64,000 bases of DNA from Proteus columbae (GCF_009914335.1 NZ_CP043925.1:1798001-1862000); one strand, 5' to 3'. Shown: positions 1 to 9,042, counted from the stretch's first letter. Numbers and translations: made by a program. The notes: generated by a model from the sequence alone, not told the origin.

Positions 1-755
1 ATTTTGGGTTGGCCTTTCCAGTAATCTTTATTTCTAAATAAACGAACAAATTGCCCTGGTTGATATTCATCTAAAAAGAAAGGGCCTGTTCCTACTGGTT
101 TCCAATCAAGCTGTGTTTGATCGCCTGATTTTTCTAAATTTTGGGCGTATTCGGCAGAAAGAATAGGGGCGTAATGTGTTGCTAAATGCCATAGAAAAGA
201 GGCGTCAGGCTCTTTTAAGCTAAATTCTACCGTGTATTGACCTAGTCTTTTTATCGATTGGATATTATTGGCAAAACTTAAGCTGTCAAAATAGGGGTAT
301 TTCCCGCCATTAATTTGATTGAAAGGATTTTGTGGATTGATCATCCTTTCAAAACTAAAAATAACATCATCAGCGGTAAGTTTACGTGTTGGTGTGAACC
401 AAGATGTTTGTTGAAAGGAGACATTTTTACGTAAATAAAAGCGGTATGTCGCGCCGTTATCTAATGTTTCCCATCGAGCTGCAATTTCAGGGATCAGGCG
501 ATAAGTGTAAGGGTCGACATCTAAAAGACGGTCATAGAGCTGTGCAGCTAGAGGATCAATAATTAATCCACTACTTGATAGTTGTGGATTAAAGGTATTT
601 ACACTGCCATCAACACAGTAAACAAAGCCATTTTGATTAATTGGAGTTGGCTCAAGCGTTATAGATGGTGCTTGTGTTTTTGGTGCTACATCCGCAATAC
701 AAGTTACGCTTGTAAAGGTGAGTAGCAAAGTACCAATAAATAAAATAGGGCGCAT
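1..755 (-). CDS. sapA: SapA, periplasmic peptide-binding protein of the Sap ABC transporter (5' part only)
   Basis: Reading the minus strand from an ATG at 755 gives an open frame that runs off the left edge of the window (about 251 codons seen). It begins with a short positive start and hydrophobic core typical of a Sec signal peptide, followed by an oligopeptide-binding (SBP family 5) N-terminus with the sequence YDRLLDVDPYTYRLIPEIA. SapA delivers peptides, including antimicrobial peptides, to the SapBCDF importer. In E. coli sapA lies next to pspF in the same arrangement, which supports the name. The start is the first ATG of the frame and precedes the signal peptide directly. The gene is cut by the window, not visibly broken. 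Confidence 0.88.
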   Translation of the reverse strand, partial: MRPILFIGTLLLTFTSVTCIADVAPKTQAPSITLEPTPINQNGFVYCVDGSVNTFNPQLSSSGLIIDPLAAQLYDRLLDVDPYTYRLIPEIAARWETLDNGATYRFYLRKNVSFQQTSWFTPTRKLTADDVIFSFERMINPQNPFNQINGGKYPYFDSLSFANNIQSIKRLGQYTVEFSLKEPDASFLWHLATHYAPILSAEYAQNLEKSGDQTQLDWKPVGTGPFFLDEYQPGQFVRLFRNKDYWKGQPK

Positions 756-858
756 AAATAATGTCTTTTAGAGAAACGATTTTGCTATTGTAACTTAAAA
801 AACTTTCTATCCCCAAATAGTCAAAAAAACAAAGTGAGAAAAATTCTCAATAAAATGC

Positions 859-889
859 TTTACAAATGCTAATGATAAAGATTATCATC
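859..889 (+). promoter_or_regulatory. ryhB promoter with Fur-type operator
   Basis: A -35-like TTTACA (859-864) is followed after 18 bases by TATCAT (883-888). The -10 box lies inside an inverted repeat, ATGATAA-AGA-TTATCAT (872-888), with perfect 7-base arms of the Fur-box type. Iron-loaded Fur bound here would block the promoter, as known for ryhB of E. coli. Transcription should start near 896. Confidence 0.75.
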
Positions 890-895
890 CGTATT

Positions 896-990
896 GTCCT
901 TCGGCGGTAAGAGGTTTTCCGCAGAGGGCACGACATTGCTCACATTGCTTCCAGTATTTTTTACTAGCCAGCTCGGGTGCTGGCTTTTTT
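896..990 (+). ncRNA. ryhB: RyhB iron-responsive small regulatory RNA
   Basis: The stretch at 928-954 matches the conserved core of E. coli RyhB as I remember it (CACGACATTGCTCACATTGC and following bases), the part that pairs with sodB, sdhC and other iron-protein mRNAs with Hfq. It is preceded by a region able to fold into a 5' stem (GCGG ... CCGC, 904-922) and followed by an intrinsic terminator. A Fur-type operator overlaps its promoter. RyhB lowers synthesis of non-essential iron-containing proteins when iron is short. The 5' end is estimated from the -10 box, so it may be a few bases off. It sits between divergently placed sapA and the 3' end of pspF. Confidence 0.9.
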
Positions 991-994
991 TTTT
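966..994 (+). terminator. ryhB intrinsic terminator
   Basis: AGCCAGC and GCTGGCT form a 7-base-pair stem around a 6-base loop, followed by an uninterrupted run of ten T. It matches the shape of the RyhB terminator and Hfq-binding tail. Confidence 0.88.
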
Positions 995-1051
995 GCCTAT
1001 TGTTTACACCCCTCCCAGCCTAGGAGTTAAAAAACTATATTTATCAATAAA

Positions 1052-2047
1052 TTAAGTTATTATTTGATGTTTTTTAATTAGCCCTCTAAATTGATCGTAA
1101 CTTAGTGATAATTTTTCAGCCGCCTCTTTCTGGTTATATAAGCTCTCTTTTAATGCACTATTTACTAATTTTTTTTCTACATCATTTTGCCACTGGCGTA
1201 AATCCAACGGTAATATGGGTAGTGAAAAATTTTCTTTTGGTGATTTTTTTAATGTGGGGGTTTTTGGCGACTGAAGGCCAGCAAAGGGATCAATAATAAT
1301 ATTAGTGAGTACGTTGTCGCAGGTTCCATGACGATAAACTGAGCGTTCAACAACATTTTTTAGCTCACGAATATTACCTGGCCATGAATAATCTAAAAGC
1401 ACTTGGCGCGCACTATCACTAAAACCAGGAAAAAAAGGTAAACCTAACTCTTGGCACATTGAGATAGCGAAGTTTTCAGCAAGCAACATAATATCTGCAC
1501 GTCGCTCTCTTAATGGCGGGAGTCTAATAACATCAAACGCCAATCTATCGAGTAAATCGGCACGAAATTTACCTTCTTCCGCCATTGCGGGTAAATCTGC
1601 ATTTGTCGCGCAAATAAGCCTAACATCCACATGCAGAGATTGACTTCCCCCAACGCGCTCTAAATGACCATACTCAATGACGCGCAGAAGCTTTTCTTGC
1701 ACAAGCATGGGAGCAGTCGCCAGTTCATCAAGAAAAAGAGAACCTCCATCCGCACGTTCAAAACGCCCTTGATGGCGATTTCTAGCACCAGTAAAAGCGC
1801 CTGCTTCATGACCAAAAAGCTCAGAATCAAGTAAATTGTCATTGAGCGCAGAACAGTTGATTGAAATAAAAGGTCCTTGCCACCAAGGAGCAAGATAGTG
1901 TAATCGATGAGCGATCAACTCTTTGCCTGTACCTCGTTCACCAATAATTAATACAGGCTTTTTTAATTGAGCAAGTGCTGAGGTTTGTTCTAATACATCA
2001 ATAAATTGACTATCAACGCCGATTATTGTCTCTAAATTCTCATTCAT
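1052..2047 (-). CDS. pspF: PspF, sigma-54 enhancer-binding activator of the phage-shock operon
   Basis: This 331-residue AAA+ protein (about 325 in E. coli) lacks a regulatory receiver domain and starts directly with the ATPase. Walker A is GERGTGKE (36-43) and the sigma-54 contact loop GAFTGA is at 83-88. A DNA-binding helix-turn-helix lies at the extreme C-terminus (about 300-327). PspF remodels the closed sigma-54 RNA polymerase complex at the psp promoter. It is held inactive by PspA until the inner membrane is damaged. It is divergent from pspA, with the sigma-54 promoter and a likely PspF site between them. No key residue appears to be missing. Confidence 0.95.
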   Translation of the reverse strand: MNENLETIIGVDSQFIDVLEQTSALAQLKKPVLIIGERGTGKELIAHRLHYLAPWWQGPFISINCSALNDNLLDSELFGHEAGAFTGARNRHQGRFERADGGSLFLDELATAPMLVQEKLLRVIEYGHLERVGGSQSLHVDVRLICATNADLPAMAEEGKFRADLLDRLAFDVIRLPPLRERRADIMLLAENFAISMCQELGLPFFPGFSDSARQVLLDYSWPGNIRELKNVVERSVYRHGTCDNVLTNIIIDPFAGLQSPKTPTLKKSPKENFSLPILPLDLRQWQNDVEKKLVNSALKESLYNQKEAAEKLSLSYDQFRGLIKKHQIIT

Positions 2048-2093
2048 TGGTTAAATTCACCATATAGAGGTATTTTTTACCAGTCTATCAGGT

Positions 2094-2112
2094 GTTCGAA
2101 AAATAGGCGAAC
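2094..2112 (+). promoter_or_regulatory. Possible PspF upstream activating site
   Basis: GTTCG (2094-2098) and CGAAC (2108-2112) form an inverted repeat about 80 bases upstream of the expected pspA transcription start. That is within the distance at which PspF sites lie in E. coli. The identification rests on position and symmetry only. Confidence 0.4.
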
Positions 2113-2156
2113 AATATAAATTACCTATTATTAATAGCTTAAGTGAATTTTAAAAG

Positions 2157-2173
2157 TTGGCACGCAAATTGTA
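2157..2173 (+). promoter_or_regulatory. Sigma-54 promoter of pspABC
   Basis: TTGGCACGCAAATTGTA matches the -24/-12 consensus TTGGCACG-N4-TTGC with the exact 10-base gap between the GG and GT elements. The only departure is T instead of C in the -12 element. It lies 89 bases before the pspA start codon. Together with PspF upstream it explains membrane-stress induction. Confidence 0.9.
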
Positions 2174-2261
2174 TTAACTAAAGTATGCCGGCGTTACGAC
2201 AGTGCGCCATTACTGAAATAATTTAACGTCACTAATTAGCATAGCTATTAAGGATAACATC

Positions 2262-2930
2262 ATGGGTATATTTTCACGTTTTGCTGACATTATTAATGCC
2301 AATATCGCTTCTTTATTAGATAAAGCGGAAGATCCTGAAAAAATGATCCGCCTAATGATCCAAGAAATGGAAGATATGTTAGTTGAGATCCGTACAACTT
2401 CTGCACGCACTTTAGCTGAAAAGAAAGGATTAGAGCGCCGTATCGAACAAGCTGAAAAACAGATGAAAGATTGGCAAGATAAAGCAGAGTTAGCTCTTAT
2501 CAAGGAAAAGGAAGATTTAGCTCGTGCAGCATTAATCGAAAAACAACGTGTAGCATCAGTTAATGACACATTGAAACACGAACTGATTATTATTGATGAA
2601 ACGCTAACTCGTTTAAAAGGCGAAATTAGCGAATTAGAAAACAAGCTAACTGAAACACGCGCAAAACAGCAGTCTTTAGTTGTGCGTCATCAAGCAGCAA
2701 ATTCATCTCGCCAAGTTCGTCGCCAATTAGACAGTGGTAAAATGGATGCAGCAATGGCGCGTTTTGAACAATTTGAACGCCGTATTGACCATATGGAAGG
2801 TGAAGCTCAAAGTTATGGTTTAGGAAAGGAAAAATCTTTAGAGCAACAGTTTGCTGAATTAAAAGCTGATGATGAAATTAGCGCGCAATTAGCGGCATTA
2901 AAAGCTAAAATCAATATCAATAAAGAGTAA
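2262..2930 (+). CDS. pspA: PspA, phage-shock protein, membrane-stress effector and PspF inhibitor
   Basis: This 222-residue protein of the PspA/IM30/Vipp1 (ESCRT-III-like) family is almost entirely helical and rich in Glu, Lys, Arg and Gln. It starts with the amphipathic helix [15 protein letters not shown], which binds stressed membrane, and continues with long coiled-coil helices. In the resting cell PspA binds PspF and blocks sigma-54 transcription. On proton-leak stress it moves to the membrane through PspB and PspC and assembles there. Length equals E. coli PspA (222). It is the first gene of the sigma-54 transcript, with an AAGGAT-type ribosome site ahead of the ATG. Confidence 0.97.
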   Translation: MGIFSRFADIINANIASLLDKAEDPEKMIRLMIQEMEDMLVEIRTTSARTLAEKKGLERRIEQAEKQMKDWQDKAELALIKEKEDLARAALIEKQRVASVNDTLKHELIIIDETLTRLKGEISELENKLTETRAKQQSLVVRHQAANSSRQVRRQLDSGKMDAAMARFEQFERRIDHMEGEAQSYGLGKEKSLEQQFAELKADDEISAQLAALKAKININKE

Positions 2931-2966
2931 CAGCAAGCGTAATAACCATCTTATAAAGGATATGTA

Positions 2967-3200
2967 ATGGGCTATATATTTCTGGGAATACCACTGACAA
3001 TTTTCGTTTTATTTATTCTCCCTATTTGGTTGTGGTTGCACTACAACAGTCAGAAAGGTGGAGGTAATGTTCAGTTAACCCATCAAGAAATGCAGCGACT
3101 GAGCGCGCTGGTGGATAAAGCTCAGCAAATGCAGGAACGCATTAAGACGTTAGAACAAATACTTGATGCAGAACATCCTAACTGGAGGCAATCACAATGA
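2967..3200 (+). CDS. pspB: PspB, inner-membrane phage-shock protein
   Basis: This 77-residue protein (74 in E. coli) has one N-terminal membrane segment (about 2-24) followed by a charged cytoplasmic part with a leucine-zipper-like helix (about 38-70, ending near EHPNW). With PspC it senses envelope stress and recruits PspA, relieving PspF inhibition. It lies 36 bases after pspA. Its last codons overlap the start of pspC by 4 bases (ATGA), so translation of the two is probably coupled. Confidence 0.95.
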   Translation: MGYIFLGIPLTIFVLFILPIWLWLHYNSQKGGGNVQLTHQEMQRLSALVDKAQQMQERIKTLEQILDAEHPNWRQSQ

Positions 3201-3553
3201 CGATGCAAAGCAAACAATTGTATCGCTTGCCACAAGAGGGCATGATCCGTGGTGTATGTGCTGGGCTTGCCCATTATTTTAATATTCCTGTTTTGCTTAT
3301 CAGGGTTATTGCGGTGATTGCGCTGTTTGCTGGTTTTTTCGGTTTAACTATTGTTGCTTATTTTGTTTTAAGTTTCTTCATGGAGCCAGCTCCTGCTAAT
3401 TACCAGCAAGGTGAAAATCAGCAAGAGAGCTTAAAAGACATTTTAAGCGGGGTAGATAATCAATTGATGCAAGGTGAAAAACGTTTACAACAAATGGAAC
3501 GTTATATTACTTCTTCTACTTATCAGTTAAATAAACGTTTTCGAGATTTGTAA
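3197..3553 (+). CDS. pspC: PspC, inner-membrane sensor of the phage-shock response
   Basis: This 118-residue protein (119 in E. coli) has the PspC-domain signature RGVCAGLAHYF (about 19-29), then a long hydrophobic segment (about 32-60) and a polar C-terminal region with a heptad-like helix. PspC partners PspB in stress sensing and anchors PspA. The ATG overlaps the pspB stop, and an intrinsic terminator-like hairpin follows 22 bases after its stop codon. Transcription into pspD and ycjXF may therefore be reduced. Confidence 0.95.
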   Translation: MTMQSKQLYRLPQEGMIRGVCAGLAHYFNIPVLLIRVIAVIALFAGFFGLTIVAYFVLSFFMEPAPANYQQGENQQESLKDILSGVDNQLMQGEKRLQQMERYITSSTYQLNKRFRDL

Positions 3554-3575
3554 TATTTTTGCCATTTAATCTGAT

Positions 3576-3606
3576 AAGACGCTCCATTTTAGGAGCGTCT
3601 TTCTTT
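3576..3606 (+). terminator. Terminator-like hairpin between pspC and pspD
   Basis: AAGACGCTCC and GGAGCGTCTT form a perfect 10-base-pair stem with a 6-base loop, followed by the T-rich TCTTTC. The T tract is imperfect, so partial read-through into pspD-ycjX-ycjF is likely. Confidence 0.75.
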
Positions 3607-3672
3607 CAGCCCGTTTATCTTTTTCAACGCTTGTATTGTGAGAGAATAAAATTTCTGATTGAGGAGCCTATT

Positions 3673-3927
3673 GTGAATTTCAATCAAGTATTCGTTTCTT
3701 TAAAAACAAATAAACTCGCCCAATTAGCCAAAAAAGGGTTAACATTTGGGTTAATGTTATTCACTTTATTTGGGCCAGCCGCAATCACAGGCGGTATATT
3801 AAAACGAGTAAGTAGCAAACCGTTACGTTGGCTGGTTCTATTGATAGCTGAACCTATTATCAAAGCAGGTTTTAATAAGCTATCGCGTCAAATGTCTTGG
3901 GAGAAACATGAAACGCCTACAAAATGA
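3673..3927 (+). CDS. pspD: PspD, peripheral phage-shock protein
   Basis: The open frame extends back to an ATG at 3559, but that start would place the coding region over the terminator hairpin. A GTG at 3673, with GAGGAG seven bases upstream, gives an 84-residue product close to the 73 residues of E. coli PspD. The core KKGLTFGLMLFTLFGPAAIT followed by KRVSSKPLRWLVLLIAEPII is the PspD pattern of a hydrophobic stretch and a basic C-terminal part. Its role is poorly defined; it is an inner-membrane-associated member of the regulon. The last 20 bases overlap the start of ycjX, so the two are probably translated together. Confidence 0.8.
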   Translation: MNFNQVFVSLKTNKLAQLAKKGLTFGLMLFTLFGPAAITGGILKRVSSKPLRWLVLLIAEPIIKAGFNKLSRQMSWEKHETPTK

Positions 3928-5302
3928 ACTTACAGCTTTTATTAATCGTGGTGTTGATAGACATCTTCGTTTGGCCGTAACTGGATTAAGTCGAAGTGGT
4001 AAAACAGCATTTATTACCTCTTTAGTTAATCAACTTATTAATGTGCATACAGGCGCGCGTTTACCACTATTTTCGGCTGCACGAAATAAACAACTACTAG
4101 GTGTAAAACGCATTCCTCAACATAATTTAAATATTCCTCGTTTTACTTATGATGAGGGAATGGAATCTCTTTATCATACACCGCCAAGTTGGCCCGTTCC
4201 TACAAAAGGGGTCAGCGAAATTCGTTTACAACTACGTTATCGCTCGAATGAATCTTTCACACGTTTTATAAAAGAAACATCTTCTCTTTATTTAGAAATT
4301 GTTGATTACCCAGGCGAATGGCTATTAGATTTACCTATGCTTGAGCAAGACTATTTTGAATGGTCAGAGCAAATGAATAAGGTCAATCGCCAAAGAACAT
4401 CACCAGAACAGCATTGGCAATTACTCCTTAAAAAATGTGATCCTTTTGCGCCAGCTGATGAAACGTTATTAGCTGATATAGCCTCCGCTTACACAGACTA
4501 TTTATTATCGTGCAAGGAAGAAGGGCTTCACTTTATTCAACCTGGACGTTTTGTATTACCTGGTGAATTAGCAGGAGCACCTGTTTTGCAGTTTTTTCCT
4601 TGGGCTGATTTGCAACAATATGATATTGCTAAATTAAAGAATGCAGATAAACGCACTAATATTGGTATGCTAAAACAGCGTTATGAATATTATGGACAGC
4701 ATGTTGTAAAAGGTTTTTATCGTGATCATTTCCAAGGATTTGATAGACAGATTGTTTTGGTTGATTGCCTACAACCTTTAAATCAAGGTGCAGATGTTTT
4801 TAATGATATGCGCCAAGCATTAACACAATTAATGCGCAGTTTTCATTATGGAAAAAGAACTTTACTTAGACGCTTATTTTCACCTTGTATCGATAAACTT
4901 CTGTTTGCAGCCACAAAAGCCGACCATATCACGGTTGATCAACACGAAAACTTAGTGTCATTGCTTCAACAGCTTATTCAAGACGCTAAACAAAATGCTA
5001 TTTTTGAGGGGATCAGTATAGATTGCATGGGACTAGCTTCTATTGCGGCAACTGAAAGTGGGATTGTTGATCATCATGGCGAAAAAATACCAGCCTTAAA
5101 AGGTTTTCGTTTAAGCGATAACACACCATTAGTATATTTTCCCGGTGAGGTTCCTAAGCGATTACCTGAAAAAACATTTTGGGAAAAACAAGGGTTTAGT
5201 TTCGAATCTTTTAGGCCGCAACAAATATCAAGAGATAGTGCGGTTCCTCATATTCGTATGGATAGTGCAATGGAGTTTTTGTTAGGGGATAAATTAAAAT
5301 GA
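3908..5302 (+). CDS. ycjX: YcjX, DUF463 P-loop GTPase-like protein of the Psp regulon
   Basis: This 464-residue protein has a P-loop GLSRSGKT at 26-33 and the DUF463 features VDYPGEW (about 133-139, a Walker B/G3-like DxPG element) and TKADH (about 336-340, G4-like). E. coli YcjX has nearly the same length and is co-induced with PspA by PspF. The family binds guanine nucleotides, but its cellular task is not established. The start overlaps pspD and the stop overlaps ycjF by 4 bases, giving a tightly coupled pspD-ycjX-ycjF unit. Confidence 0.93.
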   Translation: MKRLQNELTAFINRGVDRHLRLAVTGLSRSGKTAFITSLVNQLINVHTGARLPLFSAARNKQLLGVKRIPQHNLNIPRFTYDEGMESLYHTPPSWPVPTKGVSEIRLQLRYRSNESFTRFIKETSSLYLEIVDYPGEWLLDLPMLEQDYFEWSEQMNKVNRQRTSPEQHWQLLLKKCDPFAPADETLLADIASAYTDYLLSCKEEGLHFIQPGRFVLPGELAGAPVLQFFPWADLQQYDIAKLKNADKRTNIGMLKQRYEYYGQHVVKGFYRDHFQGFDRQIVLVDCLQPLNQGADVFNDMRQALTQLMRSFHYGKRTLLRRLFSPCIDKLLFAATKADHITVDQHENLVSLLQQLIQDAKQNAIFEGISIDCMGLASIAATESGIVDHHGEKIPALKGFRLSDNTPLVYFPGEVPKRLPEKTFWEKQGFSFESFRPQQISRDSAVPHIRMDSAMEFLLGDKLK

Positions 5303-6342
5303 CGGAGCCATTAAAATCACGAATTGATTTTAAAGAACCGATACTTCAAGAAGAAATCACCTTGAAAAAAGGTGTTGGCTTTAATGAAAATGAGCAATTT
5401 TTGCCTATTGATCCACAATTGGATGAAGAGAATGAAGGGCAATTAGAAGGTGATGTTCAATCAATTTTAAAACCGAAAAAAAGTCTCTGGAAACGTTTAT
5501 TAACGATTGCAAGTACCATTTTAGGGATCAGTGTTATTGCCCAAACGGGACAGTGGATTTATGACTCATGGGCAAATTCTGACTGGATTGCGTTGGGTGC
5601 AGCCAGTGCGGGTGGGTTAATTGTTGTTGCTGGGATTGGATCAGTGATAACAGAGTGGCGCCGTATTTATCGTTTACGTCAACGGGCAGATGAAAGAGAT
5701 AAAGCAAAAGAGTTACTTTATAGCCATGCGATGGGGAATGGTCGGCCATTTTGTGAAAAACTCGCTAAACAAGCGGGTATTAGCTCACAACACCCTGCAT
5801 TAATTCGTTGGCAAAGTGCATTACACGACACCCATAACGACAAGGAAGTATTAGAACTTTATAGTCAACTTGTTCAACCTATTTTGGATAAACAAGCTAG
5901 AGCTGAAATTAGTCGTTCTGCAGCAGAGTCAACCTTAATGATCGCTGTCAGTCCGCTGGCAATGGTTGATATGGCTTTTATTGGTTGGCGTAATATTCGT
6001 TTAATTAATCGTATTGCAGAAATTTACGGTATCGAATTAGGTTACTATAGTCGTCTAAAACTCTTTCGCCTTGTTCTAGTCAATATCGCATTTGCGGGTG
6101 CGACAGAACTGGTTAGAGAAGTTGGAATGGACTGGCTTTCACAAGATCTTGCAGCACGATTATCAACAAGAGCCGCTCAAGGTATTGGCGCAGGTTTATT
6201 AACAGCGCGTTTAGGAATAAAAGCAATGGAATTATGCCGTCCTTTACCTTGGATTGACGATAATAAACCTAAGCTAGGCGATTTTAGAAAAGAGCTAATT
6301 GGAAAATTAAAAAATACTATTGGTAGTAAGAAAAAAGAATAA
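5299..6342 (+). CDS. ycjF: YcjF, DUF697 inner-membrane protein
   Basis: This 347-residue protein (353 in E. coli) has an acidic soluble N-terminal region (1-60), two hydrophobic segments (about 66-85 and 96-118) and a DUF697 C-terminal domain with further amphipathic or membrane helices. It is encoded with the GTPase-like YcjX in most gammaproteobacteria and belongs to the Psp regulon, which suggests a membrane platform for YcjX; this pairing is inferred from gene order. Translation is coupled to ycjX by the ATGA overlap. A terminator follows the stop after 33 bases. Unlike E. coli, tyrR is not immediately downstream. Confidence 0.93.
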   Translation: MTEPLKSRIDFKEPILQEEITLKKGVGFNENEQFLPIDPQLDEENEGQLEGDVQSILKPKKSLWKRLLTIASTILGISVIAQTGQWIYDSWANSDWIALGAASAGGLIVVAGIGSVITEWRRIYRLRQRADERDKAKELLYSHAMGNGRPFCEKLAKQAGISSQHPALIRWQSALHDTHNDKEVLELYSQLVQPILDKQARAEISRSAAESTLMIAVSPLAMVDMAFIGWRNIRLINRIAEIYGIELGYYSRLKLFRLVLVNIAFAGATELVREVGMDWLSQDLAARLSTRAAQGIGAGLLTARLGIKAMELCRPLPWIDDNKPKLGDFRKELIGKLKNTIGSKKKE

Positions 6343-6375
6343 ATTATTATTTTCACCTTTTAATAATTTTAAATA

Positions 6376-6406
6376 AAAACCGCAGAAGTCATTCCGCGGT
6401 TTTTTT
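6376..6406 (+). terminator. Terminator after ycjF
   Basis: AAAACCGC and GCGGTTTT form an 8-base-pair stem around a 12-base loop and are followed by further T. It ends the psp-ycjXF transcript. Confidence 0.8.
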
Positions 6407-6877
6407 GTATAAAGATTGGCAAAGTGTTATTTATATAAAATAGCCCTAATAAGAAAGATGATAAAATATTATTTTAAAATAAGTCATCAAATGCTATAAA
6501 GTATTTTTATAATTTTATTACTAATAATGTTATTGTTTTAAATGGGAACTATCGTGATAAAAAATTTTAAAAAGAGTCAATTTTTACAAAATTTGAGATG
6601 GTTGTAACTATTTGTATATAAAGATTAATATGTTTTCCTCTAGTGAAATATTTGTAATTTTAATCAAAATATTCCTTTTTTGAAAGAAAATAGTCTTGAG
6701 TTTGGTTTAATAAATAGCGTTAAATGTTACCGCAAGAATGTATCGCAGACCTATTCTATTAATATATTTTCAAACATCTAATTTGTAAGTTATTCGTTAT
6801 TTAATAAACAGAGACGGTTTTTTATTTATAAAAAATAGAAAATAGTTAATAAATAATTATTCTAAGAAGGTTAAAAA
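6407..6877. other. AT-rich non-coding stretch upstream of the orphan gene
   Basis: This stretch is very AT-rich with stop codons in all frames and no recognisable RNA or repeat. It presumably holds the promoter of the gene starting at 6878. AT-rich flanks of this kind are frequent around H-NS-bound or acquired genes, which is an inference here. Confidence 0.5.
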
Positions 6878-7297
6878 ATGAAAGAAATACAAATTTCAGT
6901 AATAAAAAAACTCTCTAAATCAAGACGTCAACTCTACCTGAGTTCAGAGTTTAATGTTTCAAACATTGACAACCAATTAAGTATTTTAATCCCTATTCTT
7001 GATGAAACGATCAGTGAGATTAAAAAAAGACAATATCAAAAGCAACCTAAGTCATTTCAAATAAAAGAGATATCCCAATTTTTTGAATATCTGACTGAGT
7101 CGGATAAGAAAGAAAAGGCAATAAACGCATTAGAGTATCTCCTCTTTTGTTTTGATAATGGATGTAAAACTATCAAAAAGGTGATCCGTCGAGAATTAAG
7201 CCCTTTGGTAAAGGACGTGGAATATCTTATCGATTTTGAACTAAAAAAAATAATAAAAACCTCTTCATTTTCGTTATTCGGTTTTTTTAAAGCATAA
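6878..7297 (+). CDS. Orphan cytoplasmic protein of 139 residues, unknown function
   Basis: I do not recognise this protein. It starts at an ATG preceded by AAGAAGG with good spacing. It is rich in Lys, Ile and Glu, has no signal peptide or clear membrane segment, and looks mainly helical, with a basic region (KKIIKTSSF) near the C-terminus. Base composition is AT-rich like its flanks. It lies between ycjF and tyrR, which are adjacent in E. coli, so it is a lineage-specific insertion or a relic of other content. It has its own ribosome site and is separated from ycjF by a terminator. The coding call is supported by length, start context and amino-acid composition. Confidence 0.7.
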   Translation: MKEIQISVIKKLSKSRRQLYLSSEFNVSNIDNQLSILIPILDETISEIKKRQYQKQPKSFQIKEISQFFEYLTESDKKEKAINALEYLLFCFDNGCKTIKKVIRRELSPLVKDVEYLIDFELKKIIKTSSFSLFGFFKA

Positions 7298-7450
7298 ATA
7301 ATCTTGCTTAAAAATTAGGAGATTGATTTAGTTGTGTAAAAATAAATGCTAGTGGTGTCAACCTTTGCTGACAATCCTCTTTATTTCGTTGATATTTATG
7401 TATAATATCTAGAATTAGTTCAGGGTCACTCAGTATTAAGAAGGTTTATA

Positions 7451-9016
7451 ATGCGTTTAGAGGTCACTTGTGAAGATCGCATCGGGTTAACCCGTGAATT
7501 ATTAGATCTGCTCGTATTAAAAAATATTGATTTGCGTGGAATTGAAATATTCCCAATTGGTCTTATTTACCTGAATTTCTCACAGATAGATTTTAATATA
7601 TTTCAGCCTCTTATGGCGGAGATACGTCGAATAAATGGTGTTATTGATGTACGTACTGTTGCATTTATGCCATCAGAGCAAGAACATCGTGCAATTTGGA
7701 CATTATTAGAATCTGTTCCTGTACCTGTTTTTTCTATTGATACCAAGGGTAAGGTCAAATTACTTAATCCTGCGACAAGACAGCTTTTTGGTTTATCTCC
7801 AGATGATCACGCTGAGAAAACATTTAACCAATTTATCCCAAATTTTAATATTCATCGTTTTTTAGAACAAAAAGAGCACTTTATTCAAAAGGTGCCTATT
7901 ACTGTGAAAAAACAGAATTTTGAAATGGAAATAGTCCCAATTAAACTGACAGACGATAACCAATATAATCATTGCGTTGGGGCTTTTGTTTTACTGAAAT
8001 ATAATGAAATTATTTATAATTACCCTAGATTAGTGACTAACGATCAAAGTGGGTTTGACCAAATTATTGCCGTAACACCTAAAATGAAGCAGCTTATTAC
8101 TCGTGCAAAGAAAATGGCAATAATGAATGATCCATTGTTATTAGTGGGTGAAACAGGTACAGGAAAAGATTTATTAGCAAAAGCCTGCCATTTACTAAGT
8201 AGCCGTTTAAGATATCCATTTCTTGGCTTAAATTGCGCTTCAATGCCTGATGATGTTGTTGAAAGTGAGTTATTTGGCTATGCAGCTGGTGCTTATCCTA
8301 ATGCCATTGAAGGAAAAAAGGGCTTTTTTGAGCAAGCTAATGGCGGTACTGTTTTACTTGATGAAATCGGTGAAATGTCACCGCAGATGCAGATCAAACT
8401 TCTACGCTTTTTAAATGATGGAACGTTCCGTCGAGTGGGTGAAGAAGAAGAAGTGAATGTAGATGTGCGCATTATTTGTGCTACTCAGAAAAATTTGTGG
8501 GAATTAGTACAAAAGGGATTATTTAGAGAAGATCTCTATTATCGCTTGAACGTATTAACATTAACATTACCGCCATTAAGGGAAAGAAAGGACGATATCA
8601 TTCCGTTGGCAACTCATTTTATTAATCAGTACTGCCAAGAACAAAAGGTGGGTGTCCCGTCCATTTCTACTGATTTCTCAAATTATTTAATGCAATATTC
8701 TTGGCCAGGTAATATTCGCCAATTACGGAATACTGTTTATCAAGCAATGGCACAGTTAGTCGGAAATACATTGCGTGTTCAAGATATTACGTTACCTGAG
8801 CACATGGATGAAACATTATTTGATGAGAATCTATTAGAAGGCTCGTTAGATGAAATGACAAAACGCTTTGAAGCTTCGATTTTAACGCGTTTATACCGTG
8901 ATTATCCAAGTACACGTAAATTAGCGAAACGCTTAGGTATTTCTCATACCGCTATTGCGAATAAGCTAAGAGAATATAATCTTACGAATAAAAAGAGTGA
9001 TAAGTCTGAAGAATAA
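7451..9016 (+). CDS. tyrR: TyrR, aromatic amino-acid transcriptional regulator
   Basis: This 521-residue protein (513 in E. coli) has an ACT domain at the N-terminus (MRLEVTCEDRIGLTRELL, about 1-70), a PAS domain (about 78-190), an AAA+ domain with Walker A GETGTGKD (233-240), and a C-terminal helix-turn-helix (about 480-510, STRKLAKRLGISHTAIANKL). The loop that would be GAFTGA in sigma-54 activators reads GAYPNA, as expected for TyrR, which acts with sigma-70. With ATP and tyrosine, phenylalanine or tryptophan it represses or activates genes for aromatic amino-acid synthesis and transport. It is a single-gene unit with the ribosome site AAGAAGG, ending at a bidirectional terminator shared with tpx. 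Confidence 0.95.
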   Translation: MRLEVTCEDRIGLTRELLDLLVLKNIDLRGIEIFPIGLIYLNFSQIDFNIFQPLMAEIRRINGVIDVRTVAFMPSEQEHRAIWTLLESVPVPVFSIDTKGKVKLLNPATRQLFGLSPDDHAEKTFNQFIPNFNIHRFLEQKEHFIQKVPITVKKQNFEMEIVPIKLTDDNQYNHCVGAFVLLKYNEIIYNYPRLVTNDQSGFDQIIAVTPKMKQLITRAKKMAIMNDPLLLVGETGTGKDLLAKACHLLSSRLRYPFLGLNCASMPDDVVESELFGYAAGAYPNAIEGKKGFFEQANGGTVLLDEIGEMSPQMQIKLLRFLNDGTFRRVGEEEEVNVDVRIICATQKNLWELVQKGLFREDLYYRLNVLTLTLPPLRERKDDIIPLATHFINQYCQEQKVGVPSISTDFSNYLMQYSWPGNIRQLRNTVYQAMAQLVGNTLRVQDITLPEHMDETLFDENLLEGSLDEMTKRFEASILTRLYRDYPSTRKLAKRLGISHTAIANKLREYNLTNKKSDKSEE

Positions 9017-9042
9017 TTGAGTAGTAAGATTTTGTGCATAAT

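Noticed and set aside
43..1000. Possible tRNA-like fold near the ryhB hairpins
   Set aside because: No tRNA arms or CCA-type acceptor pairing could be drawn; the sequence agrees with RyhB instead. No tRNA was found elsewhere in the window either.
2210..2644. 144-codon minus-strand frame over pspA
   Set aside because: Ser-rich antisense shadow of a helical Glu/Lys-rich gene, covering the pspA ribosome site; pspA is certain.
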